Of a stretch of 64,000 nucleotides of DNA, positions 1-12,229 are shown in pieces. A model generated the notes under the pieces. The model did not search any database, had not been told where the DNA came from, and saw only the letters and a list, made by a program, of their open reading frames with translations. Every line of letters starts with the position of its first letter. Position 1 is the first letter of the stretch. The translations under genes were made by a program, and so were the position numbers. This DNA is from Gnetum montanum (lineage: Eukaryota > Streptophyta > Gnetopsida > Gnetales > Gnetaceae): positions 9,045 to 73,044 of the forward strand of contig MNCI01010784.1 in NCBI GenBank assembly GCA_015680685.1, read 5' to 3'.

Positions 1-1560
1 ACGTTTGTGGGTTGTTGCGGTGGTGCAAACACCTTAGGAACATTTGGTGGTGATATGGAAGGAGGAAAAGGATGAGAATGTTGAAAGTTAGGAGGAGTAT
101 AAGGTGCACAAGGTGGTGGTTGTGTTGGAGGCATGGGTTGATAGTATTGAGGAGAATGGCACTATGGTGAGATAAAGTGCATTGGCCCAGTTGGAAAAAC
201 AGGATGTTGAACAAGATAAGCATTTGGGTTTGGATGATACGAAGGGTGTCTCCAGTCTAAGGGTGGTTTCCCCCATGACTAGGATTGTTGCCATTGTGAT
301 CATACACAGTATCTCTATACAAACTTGGGATGTAACATGTTTCCCCAATGCTCATGTAAATGTAACAATATTGGGCATTGACCCTTGGGGTGATCGTATA
401 GGCATATGTTGCATTCATACATATGACTGGCACTTGAGCTCTTATTTTCCTTATCCCTTCTTTCTAATTGTCTAATGTTTTGTCCTGCTTCTTGGGCTGT
501 CAAAGCTCTATCTCCATTAATGTTGACAAATTCTCCACACTTTTGATATGTCCATTCCAACATCTTATTGTTCTTTGCCTCGACTTCTTCTAATGATTAT
601 TGTATTAGCAAAGATGATTCTTTCACCTTGTGATTGGTTAATTTCTCCTTTTATGATCATGGACTGTTGTTAAGTTGAGATTTTGGTCCTGTTGATGTTT
701 TTCAACATTCTCCCATCTAGCCATATCTCCTTCTTCTTTTGCTACCTGCTTAATAAGCTCTTCGACTTGATGGGTAAATAGTTTGTATAGTTGACCTTGG
801 GCATACATTCCTAAGGTCTCTCTTGTTGCATCATCAAGCCCCTCAATGATATGGTACATTAGCCTTTCCTCGGAAAACCCATGGCCTAGACAGTTGTTTA
901 ATAGTGCATAATATCTTTCTAAGGCCATGTCCTAGGGTTCATGTTTTTCTTGTTTCCACTCTTGGATTTGTTTCCTCAAGGCTAACACTCTTGTGTAGGT
1001 TTGATATTTTTCGTTAAAGACTTCTACCATCATTGACCAACGTCGTATTGAATTTGGTGCTAACAATCTATACCATACTTTTGCTTGGCCAACGAGTGTC
1101 ATAGGAAAGAGCTTAAGTTTTTGCCAACCATTATCAATGTTATTCCATGTGCAAGCATCGTAGAAGGCTTGTAAATGTTGATGTGTATCTAAGTCATAGC
1201 CTCCTAAAAATTTAGGGAAGTTATTTAAATTGAGCTTGGGTAGACGGCTCTCTTTATGATGCCTACATGAGATTCGAACAACCTCTTGTATTTGCGTTAA
1301 GTTGGTAGTGGCCAGTAGAGGCTCATCATCATCCGATAAATTATGTCTTCATGTGTTGGGATGATGATGCTTTTGTTTATGTTTATAAGAAACCCCAACT
1401 TTAGGTTGTGTACTTTAATCTTCATCGTCATATAGTTCATTGGTTCTCCAATGAACTTCCTCACTAAGTGTGGCATTATTATAATCTTGTAGGAGAGGCA
1501 TTGTTGTGAAACTATGTGTGAATTTGTATGTGACATTTTATAATTATTTTCTTCTTCTTA
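1..1560 (-). pseudogene. Ath-1 gag (degenerate)
   Basis: Gag capsid/nucleocapsid region read on the minus strand. The best piece, 638-928, contains a retrotransposon gag helix segment (RYYALLNNCLGHG, then IEGLDDATRETLGMYAQG). It matches the corresponding part of Ath-3 at 26744-27028, and the frame can be followed upstream to about 1290. Downstream, 375-413 encodes a zinc-knuckle-like CNICLYDHPKGQC. The C-terminal part near 1-300 is low-complexity and Gly/Pro/Gln-rich. In-frame stops break the frame (for example near 928-930), so no intact Gag is made. The family is clear; the precise ends are not. Confidence 0.7.
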
Positions 1561-1627
1561 AGAGATATATCATTAAGTCCTATACAGCGACCTTATATTA
1601 TATAACTAATCTAGATAACTAGCACCG

Positions 1628-1645
1628 TCCCTGGCAAAGGTGCCA
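1628..1645 (-). other. Ath-1 primer-binding site
   Basis: The minus strand reads TGGCACCTTTGCCAGGGA directly inside the LTR edge. This is a decayed form of the TGGCGCCGTTGCCGGGGA-type site, complementary to tRNA-Asp, used by Athila-type elements. The better preserved equivalent in Ath-3 (28308-28325) supports the reading. Confidence 0.75.
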
Positions 1646-1646
1646 A

Positions 1647-2473
1647 TGATGAGTGGCAAGGTACCCCTACAGTTAACCATACGAATACAAGCGTTACATT
1701 CATGATCTAGTCAAACTCTGTAGATGGACTAGTTGTGGCTTCTAGACAGTTAGCCTTAGGTCACAGTTCACTGTCTTCCCACCTGGACTAGTATTATCTT
1801 TGTCACATATGGTTTAGTCTAGAGTGAGGTGTATTATGTGGTTTCTAATCTAATGCTACTCCTAAAGGCAATATAAAGTAATATTAACTAAGCTAGGAGG
1901 AAAGAGGGTAAGATAATCTAATCTAGCCTAAGTGCGATGAGCATCCATTCCTTGATTATCCATACACATCTTGAACTTCATGCACGACTACGGGATTACC
2001 AAGCGCAGATCCTAGGTATGCTACTAGGTGACTAAGTAGTCACACTTAAATGCTCATAATCAAGTCGTACTCATTTTGTGTTTTAACATGAGTTTAAGGG
2101 TGAGAGAGATTAATTAGGAAAGTAATAAATAAAAAGTAAATAAATAATTAATCTAAGTGAATGTTGCAATGATGAAGTAATCTCGATCTTTATTGTCAGT
2201 CATGTGCATGTCCAAGTACATCACACTTGAATAAAGGATGTCGTGCAATTACAATCACCACACTGCGGGCATACACTGGGAAATAATTCTAACTCTAAGA
2301 AGGAAAAACTACAAGAGTTCAGCTAAGGGACTAAAAACTACCTCCCAAACAATGGAGAGCCGCCTCTTATTTATACAACTAGCGGTAGGCTGTGATATCA
2401 TGTATGCGATATCGCAACTAAGCATGAGATATCACATACGCAATATTGTGGTCATCCAGAATGTGACCCATCA
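1647..2473 (-). repeat. Ath-1 5' LTR (827 bp)
   Basis: The plus-strand text runs from TGATGAG (1647) to CCCATCA (2473). It shares long similarity with the solo LTR at 2976-3831, including the block with CACAGTTCACTGTCTTCCC. Near the U3 end it holds GATATC-centred inverted motifs (about 2393-2455). On the minus strand there is a TATA-like box (forward cttatttata, near 2366). The abutting sequence from 2474 belongs to the Ath-2 LTR. Confidence 0.8.
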
Positions 2474-2975
2474 CCTAGGAAGTAAACTAGACATTGAAGA
2501 TATTCATTGTCTTTCCAACTACACTTGTGAAGCTCAGTGGTATGGTTTAAGTGTAATTGAGGAACATGATTTTTATCATTTTATATTTTATGGTTTTGGT
2601 ACTTAAAATAAATAGGATAGAGAATAAAGTAATTTAATATCTACTTTAATCTAATGTGCTAATTATTGTTAAACTAGTCCTAACATAAGTATCCAATCCC
2701 ACTTTTCGTACACATTCCAAACATGTGTAACATTGCTGGGTTACCAAGTGTTAAGTGCTATTGGGATTACCAAATGTCATACACATGCTTGAAGTGATTT
2801 TACTTATGTATTTACTTAATTGCTATTTAGCTTATACCACTTAATTACTAAAGAACATTGAATAAATAACTAAAAACATTAAATGCATGAATAAAACATT
2901 TAAGCTATCTAGAATGCTACAAGGTTTATCAAGAAGTTTATCTTTATTGGCACAGACGCTATCATGCTTAAGTAC
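2474..2975 (-). repeat. Ath-2 3' LTR, left segment
   Basis: This segment matches the 5' LTR from about 15589 onward (for example the shared CATTGTCTTTCCAACTACAC near 2507 and 15617). Its outer part is missing because Ath-1 inserted at 2474. It is interrupted at 2975 by the solo LTR and resumes at 3837. Confidence 0.8.
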
Positions 2976-3831
2976 TAATGAGTGGCGAGGTACCCCTACA
3001 CTCAACCATACGAATACGAGCATTTCATGCACAATCAGGTTGAACTCCATAGACAGACTAGTTGTGGTATCTAGATGATTACTCGTAGATCACAGTTCAC
3101 TGTCTTCCCACCTGGACTAGTATTAGCTTTATCACGTACAGTTTAGTCTAGAGTGAGGTGTATGATGTGTTCCTACACTAATGCTACTCCTAGGTATGAT
3201 GGTAAATAATGTCAACTAAGCTAGGAGAGAGAATAAGAGAGAATCTAGACTAGCCTAAGTGTGATGAGCATCTGATCCTTAATCATCCATACACATCTTG
3301 GACCTCGTGCACAACTAACACTAGGATTACCAAGCACATGGCCTAGGTACACTACTGGATTACCAAGTAGTCACACTTAAATGCTCATGATTAAGTCATA
3401 CTCATTCCATGTTACTAGGAGATAAGGGTAGAGAGATATTAACTAAGAAAGTAGTAATTAACAATAACAATTAAATAAATAATTATGCTAAGTGGATGCT
3501 ACAATGATGAAGTAATCTTGATCTTTATTGCCAGTCATGTGCATGTCCAAGTACGTCACACTTGAATAAGGATGCCATACAATTACAATCATCACACTAC
3601 AGGCATGCACTAGGAGAAAAGGGTTAAGAGTAAAACTAACAAAAATTCTCTACAAAACTACTAAACTTAAACTTAAAAACTTTCAAAACTGCCCACCAAA
3701 TCTACCTACCTATTATTTATAGATCAGGAGATAGGCTGCGACATCACGTCTAGGCTGCGATATCATGTACATAATATCGCGTACGTGATATCATGGGTGC
3801 CATATGTCAACAAATAATTCATGACTCATCT
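2976..3831 (-). repeat. Solo LTR of the Ath-1 subfamily (856 bp)
   Basis: It starts TAATGAG (2976) and ends CTCATCT (3831), degenerate forms of the family termini TGATGAG...CTCATCA. Flanking 5-mers are AGTAC (2971-2975) and GGTAC (3832-3836), a target-site duplication with one mismatch. The sequences on both sides rejoin to match the uninterrupted Ath-2 5' LTR near 16093-16110. With no internal sequence present, this is a solo LTR left by LTR-LTR recombination. Confidence 0.85.
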
Positions 3832-3836
3832 GGTAC

Positions 3837-4089
3837 AATAGTGCTCAAATAAAGACCCATACACTCAATGACTCTTACTATAGGCACTCAGGAAAATATT
3901 CTAACCTTTGAATGTAAAAACTGCAAGAGCTTCACTACAACTATGATTAGATGATGCCTAAACATAGCAGGTTGGTACATATTTATAGACAAGAACAAAC
4001 CCTACATCAACAGGGCCTAGTTAACATGGCCTAGTCGACGAGGCCCAGTTGATGAGGCCTCATCAATGTGGCCAATCCACAACTCATTA
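3837..4089 (-). repeat. Ath-2 3' LTR, right segment with 15-bp repeats
   Basis: Continuation of the Ath-2 3' LTR after the solo LTR, ending CTCATTA at 4083-4089. The last 75 bases contain a short-period repeat built on GGCCTAGTTGATGAG, also present in the 5' LTR near 16310-16370. The polypurine-like tract CATGAGGGTA (minus strand, 4090-4099) adjoins the end. Confidence 0.75.
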
Positions 4090-7000
4090 TACCCTCATGA
4101 CTGAATGGAAACTCATCCTTGAGTTCTTTACAAAATTGGGAAGGTATGGGATTATTGAATAGCACATAACACAACAAAACTAACATGACAAAACTAAGTG
4201 CTTAGGTGTATGAATCAATAAAATTACAAACTATGGCATTCACAACACAAATTTGAACATCAAACAAAAATCAAATAGCATATCCTCTAATGGTGTGAAG
4301 ACAATTGAAAAGATCACATGGTCCTAGGTAGTGGAGGCTCTATTAGACCTTCTCTAGCTGCAGGCACATGCAGTGGTTAAGGCTATTGTGGCTATTCAGC
4401 TGCTGCTGCAACCTCTAGTTGGAGATAGAAAGCATCTAACAATGCTTTCATTTTTTCCTCCTTATTCCTAGGATCGTGCATGGTCTACATAGCTTTGAAA
4501 ATGTGGGCTAGGATGGGCACATCCTAGGGACAAGGAATTGCTAGAAATAGCTCCTTAGCATTGATGCACTTAGTAGCGAATTGTTTATGCTCAATGTCAA
4601 ATGCCCTGATTGCATTTTGTAGCTCCTAGTAATCATTCATTCTACTAGCTAGATTCTTAGTATTTGATCATTAATCAATGAGTTGTGCCATAAGAACTTT
4701 GAGTTTAGCATTTGGTTGGTGTCCTTGTGATGCTTGAACTCAACCTCATACAACACATATGATTTGGCCACCTACTTTTCAAGTTTTAACTATGACCATC
4801 TCATAGTTAGCATTTCTATATTTACATATTGAAGATTGGCTTGTTCCATATATTCTATCATTTCTTCAATTTGTAACTCCTTCGAGTAGACCTCCGCGTT
4901 GTTGTAGGCATCTATCCCATCAATGATGGTCTGCCACACCTCTCTTTCTTGGTTGAGTTGCTAGAGGACTTCATTTACTTTTGCCTTAGCAATTTTAATA
5001 TGTTTATCATTCACCTCCTTTAGAAGCCCAACCTAGTCTCTATAGTAATTCTTAACTCTATCAAATTTGACAACCTCATTTTTCTAGGTAGCAATTTCAA
5101 TGGCAAATTTCTAGTGTAAGGCATGGATTTCATCTATAGATAAATTTTTATTCTCCATTGCCAATTTCCTCAATTTTTGTTTTCTCTAGCTAGCTAGTCC
5201 TATTGTTGATAAATACATGCTTGCATCTATTGTTTTTGTGCATTAATATTTCATAGGTGATGGTTTTCTATGATCAACATTTTATTTTCTTAGTGCATAT
5301 AAACTAAGTTCTTTTAAACTAAATAGGTCTTTGCTTCTACTAAAGACTAGTTAAAGATGGTCATCATCATTCCCTAATCAACTTTTTTTAAGCATTCTTA
5401 ATGCTACTAAAAAGCTTCATCTTTGGTTATTGTAGGGTTGAGGAGTGTAGGATTAGCAAAACAGGCATGTAATTTAGCAACCTTTGTGGCCAAGAATTGG
5501 TTTTGTGCTTAAGCAATTTAAGTTGTCCTTCTAAGATTATACATTTGCTCTTTTCTTCAAGAATCTTTTACTAGGTTGTACTAATGTTATTTGAAAATCA
5601 AAGATGTCTAAAATTAGTTTCCTGGCTTCCACCGGTCGATCTAGCAATTCTTCTTGTTGGACTACACTCAATCTTCTACTAAATGTTCACACAAACATCT
5701 ACAAATTTCTAAGTGCAAATATGTTTGGTACAAATGCCATAGGTGCATTAAGTGCTTCAATGATTCTATCAATAATCACTTCTACAACTATCTCCAACCC
5801 TTGGTGCTACATCACCAATACAATTACCCCATTGTCCCCCTCCAAGCACACTGAAAAACATGCAACATTCCTAGAGATTTCTAGGAATAAATGACATTGA
5901 GAGAGACACACTACCACCTTTTAGGCACTCTAATTCAATTTTGTGTGTAGCAACATTTTTTGGGTTGAGAATATTGGTCCATCTCCCTCAATTTGACTAA
6001 TTGTTCAAGCTACTTTATTAAGGTGATTCATTATAGGTTGATGCACAGATGGATCCCCACTAATCATTCCTGCTCGTTGCTCTTGCTATTGTAAGAGTTG
6101 CTCTTAAATTTTATGCAAGTGCTCTATGGTAAAGTAGGCTTCTAGTGTTGTTTCTTGAGTAAGTGGTGAAAGTGGCGATTACTGCTCCTCTTCTTTAGAC
6201 ATGGAAAGCATCTTATCTTTCATCATTTTGAACCAAGAGGCTATGGGAGTATGCCTAATTGTGTGGTTGAAATAGAAAACTATCCCTACCTTTTTGCAAA
6301 GTTTTTTAATACGACATGGAAATGGAAAAGTTTTCCTTCCATGTTCATTCCCTTTAAAACACTTTTCTATCCCTAGATAGATTAATTGTGGAAGATTTGC
6401 TAGAAATTCCTTGCTTAGAGCAATGCATGCTTGAGTGAATAAGGTAGTTCCCTTACTAGGCTTCACTATTAGATTGAGGTGGTAGGCCTCTATCTTGAAG
6501 TATACACACTTTGTCGATGTGAGTATGTCAAACTCCTTATGATCAACCCTATAACACCATTGGGTCCACTCCTTTTTCACCTTTGAATCAGCTTGAATAA
6601 ATAATTCTACTAGTTTTATTCTAAAATTAGGCAACCCAAAAGCCTACACGATAGCTTCAACCAAGTAGGACACCTAAATGTCCTTGGTCTTCATAGTGGA
6701 ACCTACTCTTCTATTATTTTAAAAGAGTTACATCTCTCCCATGTACCACTCCCCACTACAAGTAATGATTGAACACATGGAAGAGGTTTGCAAGTGTGTC
6801 TTTACTTGTGCTGGATCATTCTCTAAGAATAACTAGAAGTTTAGTTCCTAGAAAACTAAGCATTGAACATAATAGGGTCTAATTTTGTCAAGGAAGGCTT
6901 GTGTTAGTGTGACCTCAACTCTTGATCCAATCCTTAATGCCTCTCCTCACTATGATTATTCTATTACAATCTCTTCCTTAGGAATCTATCAAACTGATTC

Positions 7001-7150
7001 CACTATGGGCTCCTCTTGAAGAGGTCCCATTGAATAGATTTCTTCTTCTTGTTCCTAGGCTTGTTCTTGTTGGCCCCTTCCAGTTGTGGGTCATTTCTCC
7101 CTTTGTTGAGGTGGTTCTTCCTCCTACGGTCATTTTGATCTTGGTGCCAT
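4090..7150 (-). pseudogene. Ath-2 3' ORF: plant-transposon-domain protein with helical C-terminus
   Basis: An interrupted frame on the minus strand begins with the ATG at 7148-7150 (M-A-P-R-S-K, then Glu/Gln-rich). It can be followed through stops to at least 6060 and less surely to about 4400. The open piece 6179-6634 (151 codons) contains NLPQLIYLGIEKC and then FPFPCRIKKLCKKVGI. This resembles the conserved part of the 'putative plant transposon protein' domain seen in Athila-type extra ORFs. The downstream part is rich in Glu, Gln and Leu and looks helical or coiled-coil. It occupies the env-like position after integrase. Function is unknown. Most stops are TAG, TAA or TGA in place of Gln or Arg codons. 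Confidence 0.55.
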
Positions 7151-9660
7151 CTATAATCCCAACATGACCATGGGTTAGCAATTATTGTGTAACGTGAAAT
7201 AATTTGTAATACCTTATCTCATTAGAAAGGTTACATCTAGCTAAGTTGTGATTATGGTTGTTTTGATCAACTTTAATTATTAATTTATTTATGTTTTGAT
7301 GTTAACAAATGATTATTGTCATACCGGAGGTTGTTGAAAGGGTTAAACTCTAAATAATTGATGGTTTAGTATTGTTGTATTCATTAACCATTTAGGGAAA
7401 AAAGTTTTCGTTGAAGACCTTAAGGTTTGTGGCCCCCATAATAAAGTGCTTATCTCCAGTAGCTATAGGATCAAAGAACGAAGTGATTTGGACAAAAAAC
7501 TGAAATGTTATGGGCTCTAGAAGGTTTTGGGCTCTAAAAAATGGCAAGAACTCCTTTCTTATTGTGAAGCAAATGATAAAAATTTCAAATTTTTTGGTAG
7601 TACTTATATATATTTTTTGTTACATCAACGGGGCCTAGTCAATGAGGCCTAATCAATAGGATCAGCTATGTTGACTAAGACTAGTTAATGCAGCTATTTT
7701 TCATCCTTGAATTTGGGAAAATGTTGAAAATATAAGGATTTTTCAACTAGAATGGGAATCAAATGGAAGCTCAAAAAGCCATGAACATGATGAAAATAGC
7801 AAAAGAGGATGTTGGTGTTTAGAAAATTGAGAAAATAGTTGGAGAATGAAGGTTTAGAAAAGTTTAAGAAGCATAGAGTTGGATGCATAATGGGGCACAC
7901 GAAAGGTATGATTGCAGCAATGTCCAAGGTAAGGGGCTTAACTATTGAAATTAAGAGATATGCAAGTGGGTCCTTCCCATAGTAGGCACATTCTCATTTT
8001 ACCCTTTCATAACCATAACTAAGGAGTTCATGGGCCCCACAATTGATTAATGGTCATGAAATGTTAAGGATCAACTTAGAAGAATCTATCCAAGAATTCC
8101 AACACATCAAACTAAGACATTGAAAATAACATAGAAACTAGCAAAGAGGTGAGTTACAGGTAGCATTGATGGATGATTGAGAAGGTGGAATGGAATCCTA
8201 AATTGAGATCATAAGAAGTCCATTGTGAAGTTTGTGTTTAAAATGACCCAAGAAGATCCATCCTTAGTATAGATCAAAACCAACCACTTTTAGTGACTTC
8301 ACATTACCACTCTAAGATTGATTCAACCCCTCAAGACACAAGAGTGCATCCAAAAAATTACCATCATTCCATAAAGAGAAGAAAATAGAAGTAGGAAGTG
8401 AGAGAGAGCCTTATTTAGAGGGGATCTTTAGGCATGGGTAACATGTCATTCTAGTTTCATAACTAGTGCTTGTAGCCCATTTATTTGTCTAAGGGGTGTG
8501 CTTTGAATTCCTATAATTTTTTTCTCTCTCTTTTCTCTTTTTGGATGGAAACCACATCATGAAAAATATTTATTTAAATTTCTATTATTGATTGACATGG
8601 AACTGTAAGAAGTCTATGAAAATACTCAAGCACCAAAGTAAGTAGAAGAGTACAAAGAGTATTGAGTTCCCTTGATGTCACACCTTGTGCAAAGCTTTGA
8701 ATCTTTCCCAAGTTTGAAAACTACCAAGGTCACAAAGTTATTAAAAGTTTGTTTAATGAAAGGGACCTCAAATTTCAAAAACAAGGAAAACCATAGAATT
8801 TATGAATGGGTGGATCATGTGGACCCACTACTTGTTCCATGAAAAATAAACCATTTCTTAGTCATCAGACATTAGAATTCAAAAATAGAAACTAGACATT
8901 AATAATCAAAACATTAAGCATGAACCACCATTAGTAAACAATAACATTGGCATTGTGTCTTACGATAATAAAACACTTTTATTAGAAAAAGTAATGAAAA
9001 ATCACACAAAAATAAAGTAAAATATATAAGAAAGTATAAAATATTTAAGAAAGATAAAACATACTAACGATGTTGTAAAACAAAAATCAAGAAAATCAAT
9101 AGACTAAAAAACCAAAAATGAGTAAAAATAAACAAAGTGTAAAACAAAAATGTGTAAGACAAAAATGTGAAAAACTAAGGAGCCATGTGTATGGTTAGCA
9201 TAGATGTCCATCTTTTCCACAACTAGGTTGAAGGGAAGAGATGCAAAATATGGAGCATGGTTGTCCATCCAATGAGGTAGTAGTTGCACTAGCTTGTCTT
9301 AGCTCCAAGAAAGATTTCACTTATTAGATGTTGACCAACTACTTTCTGTGTGGGCTCTTAGGTTTGTAGATTAACATGGACCTAGAGGAAAAGGTTTCAT
9401 CAATTATATCAGATCCCTCTCACAAAGTTTGGAACTTTTTTTTCTAGGATATGTGTGTGGGGTTCTAGTAGAGAACCTTATCTCCAGGTTAAAATTTTAA
9501 TTTTTAGATTCTAAGGTCATGATGTTTCTTGTTGTATGCCTTGTGCACTTCATTAGAAGATAGGACTACTAATTAGTTTTGATCTAACACATTCAAGTTG
9601 ATCAATCTTTCTCTTTGTGCTAGGCTTAGGTCAAGGTCCAAGTCACAGGTTATTGAAAGT
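7151..9660 (-). other. Ath-2 non-coding region between the 3' ORF and integrase
   Basis: No convincing protein is visible. The part from about 7700 to 9300 is homologous to 22.9-24.85 kb of Ath-3 (shared TTTCATAACTAGTGCTT and AAGGGGTGTGCTTTGAATTC). It is therefore a conserved untranslated region of the family. At 7622-7690 there is a patch similar to the 15-bp-repeat zone of the Ath-2 LTR. Confidence 0.6.
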
Positions 9661-9679
9661 ATATGGAGCTCGAATTGGA

Positions 9680-10350
9680 TTAGAAGTATTGGAAGTTTTT
9701 GTACATCAGCTCATAGGAAGAGTAGCCTATGGGGAGTTTCCATGTGGAGAAATAGGCCCAATGGACGTCATTAAGTTTTTTGCTGCAATCTCTTCTATAT
9801 TTGTTTATAGTCATTGTTAAGATCTTTGTGATCTCCCTATTGGTGACTTCTACTTGATCATTGCCTTGGGCATGATAGGGTGTTATTAATTTATGTTCAA
9901 CCCCCAAGTGTTGCATCAACTTTCAAAAGGTAACACTTGTAAAATGAGTTCCATTGTTAGAAATCAATGCATGTGGCATACAAAACCTATTTACAATATT
10001 TTGTTGTACAAATTGAGTAGTAGTTGATGATGTACAGTTGGTAACAACTATTTCTTTTGCCCATTTTGTGCAATAGTCGACTACTACGATTATGTACCCC
10101 TTTCCATTAGACATGGATGTGATGGGATCCATGAATTATATACCCCATATGTCAAAGGGATCCAGTGGTTAAATCCATTATTAATGATCCTCTATTCAAT
10201 TATTCATCCCACCATTTCATTGATAATGCTCATAGGATTGGATAAATTGATGAGTGTTCATGAAAATTGTGGGTATGTCTATGCACCTTCCTACATAGTT
10301 ACCTCCACAAGGGCCTTCATGAGCATCCTAAAGAACATGTAGTTGGTTCA
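9680..10350 (-). pseudogene. Ath-2 integrase core
   Basis: Minus-strand integrase pieces. The segment 9923-10132 holds the first catalytic Asp context (MDPITSM) and the second (LISNNGTHF), where the second Asp has become Asn. The segment 9680-9919 holds PYHAQGNDQVEVTNREI with the catalytic Glu, then WAYFSTWKLPIGYSSYEL, typical of the Athila/Tat side of Ty3. Upstream at about 10300-10330 a remnant HEGPCGGNYVG looks like the N-terminal zinc-binding region. The open pieces do not join, so the enzyme is dead. Confidence 0.75.
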
Positions 10351-10576
10351 CATCAGGGGCATAGTAATGAACTAGGCCATCGATGCACACCTTATAAAGG
10401 TGTCTGTTGATTTCCATGAAGTACTTAGCTTAATAAAAGAACTATTTTTTCTTCCTAAAGTCTAGATCTTGTGGCATCTCCTAAGTGAGAAGGTAAGTGA
10501 GGATGTCATCATACCATTTTGATTCAATGAGTACTTGGTCATTTATCACTTCTATAAAGAGGAGTTTCTCTAAAAA

Positions 10577-12100
10577 CTAATTAGAGAGTGGGTTCTCCTC
10601 CTCTTTATTATCCCATCTTAATTGAGAGAGGTGGTCAATGACAACATTCTCAGTTCCTTTTTTATTTACCATCATGAGATCAAATTCTTGCAAGATCATA
10701 AGCCACTGTATGATATGGGGGCTTATTATTGGATTATTAATTAGGTAGTGAATGACATTGTGATCTATGTGCACAAATATTTTGTAGCTAAGCACATAGT
10801 TCCTAAACTTAAGAGCATACACCACTACCATTATTTCTTTCTCAGTTGTGGTGTAATTTAACTATGCATCCATAATGCTTCAATTTGCATAGTGGATGTA
10901 ATATGGATGCTTCTTATCATCTAGCTACATAAGCATGGCTTCCAATGGATAATTAGATGCATCTATCATTATATGAAATGGTCTAGAACAATCTGGTACC
11001 CATAGAATTAGAGTTTCTACAAGTTTTTCCTTTAGCTATTGGAATACATGTTTCCATTCCTTGGTCTAGATAAATGAAGAATCTTTCTTTGTAAGCTTAA
11101 CCAATGGCTTTAAAACCTTAGAGAAATTATTTATAAATTGCTAGTAGTAGCCAATGTGTCTAAGGAATGATTGGACATCTTTGATTCTCTCTAGTTGGCA
11201 TGTGATCTCTTGGATGATCCTTATCTTTTTTGGTCTACCTCAATCCCTTTCTAAGTAATTCTATGCCCTAGTACTATGCCCTCTTGGAAAATTAAATTTC
11301 TTTTTTTCCAATTGAACCTAAGGTTTGTTTCAACACATCTTTTTAGTACTTGCTCAAGGCAATCCAAGGCTTTCTCAAATGTATCCCCATAGGTAGAGAA
11401 GTAATTATAAAGACTTTTATCTTGTACCTAATCTACTATTGAAAAATAATAAGGACTAAGTATTGAAATGTTGGAGGGGCATTGCATAGATAGAATGATA
11501 TCTTTCAATATGCAAAAGCTCCCTAGGGACTCACCAATGTTGTTTTGGCCTGATCTTCTGGCACAATCTAGATTTGGTTATAGTTACTATAACCATCTAG
11601 GAAGCTATAATAGTAATGCCCAAATATGATTTCCAACACTTAGCCCAAAAATGGAAATGAAAAATGATCTTTAAATGTTGTCATATTCAATAGCCTAAAG
11701 TTAATGAAAACACACTACTTTTCACCTTTCTTTGGCACAATCACGAGTGGGCTAACCCACTCACTATCTACGATGGGATAGATGAACCTCACCTTAAGGA
11801 GTTTTCTAATTTCCTCTTTGATAATATTCTTTAACTTGGGATCCAGCTACCTCTATTACTACCTTCTTGGATTCATGGCTAGGTTGGTGTAGATAAGATG
11901 CTAACATACCTTGAATCAATTCCAATCAATTTAGGATATCACCAAGCAAAGACCATTGGCTATTTGTTGACCACCTTCAATAACTTATCTTTTTGTTCAG
12001 AACCAATATTTGCATTGATTATAACTAGCTTGCCATTTTTTAGAAATTCATACTTCATGCTAGCTAGTAGAGTTTTTAACTCTTAAGGTTCTAGCTTAAA
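10577..12100 (-). pseudogene. Ath-2 reverse transcriptase and RNase H
   Basis: RNase H is clearest at 10577-10831 (VVVYALKFRNYVLSYKIFVHIDH, ending in IDHLSQL). RT motifs lie upstream on the minus strand. FLDGYSNYNQ is encoded around 11572-11608. The helix after the catalytic loop (FSTYGDTFEKALDCLEQVLK) is around 11350-11410, where the catalytic Asp pair is replaced by Tyr-Asn-Tyr. Many stops and frameshifts interrupt the region. Confidence 0.7.
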
Positions 12101-12229
12101 ATGATCAGGGATTACTAACTCTCTCCAATAGGTATCATCAACTTCATCATTAAAGAGTTGGTAATGAACTTTCACAAGTTTAACCATGCCCTCAACATAA
12201 GCACATGCTAGGCTCTCAAATGGTTCCAT

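Larger units (their letters stand above)
1..2473 (-). mobile_element. Ath-1: Athila-like Ty3/gypsy element, cut by left window edge
   Basis: A minus-strand LTR retrotransposon of which only gag, the primer site and the 5' LTR lie in the window. Its LTR (1647-2473) starts TGATGAG and ends in a degenerate CCCATCA. The tRNA-Asp-like primer site lies immediately inside. The flank from 2474 continues the LTR of another element (Ath-2), so Ath-1 inserted into that LTR. The other target-site copy and pol are off the left edge. The Athila-like assignment rests on the primer site and on similarity to Ath-2 and Ath-3, whose protease and integrase are visible. Confidence 0.8.
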
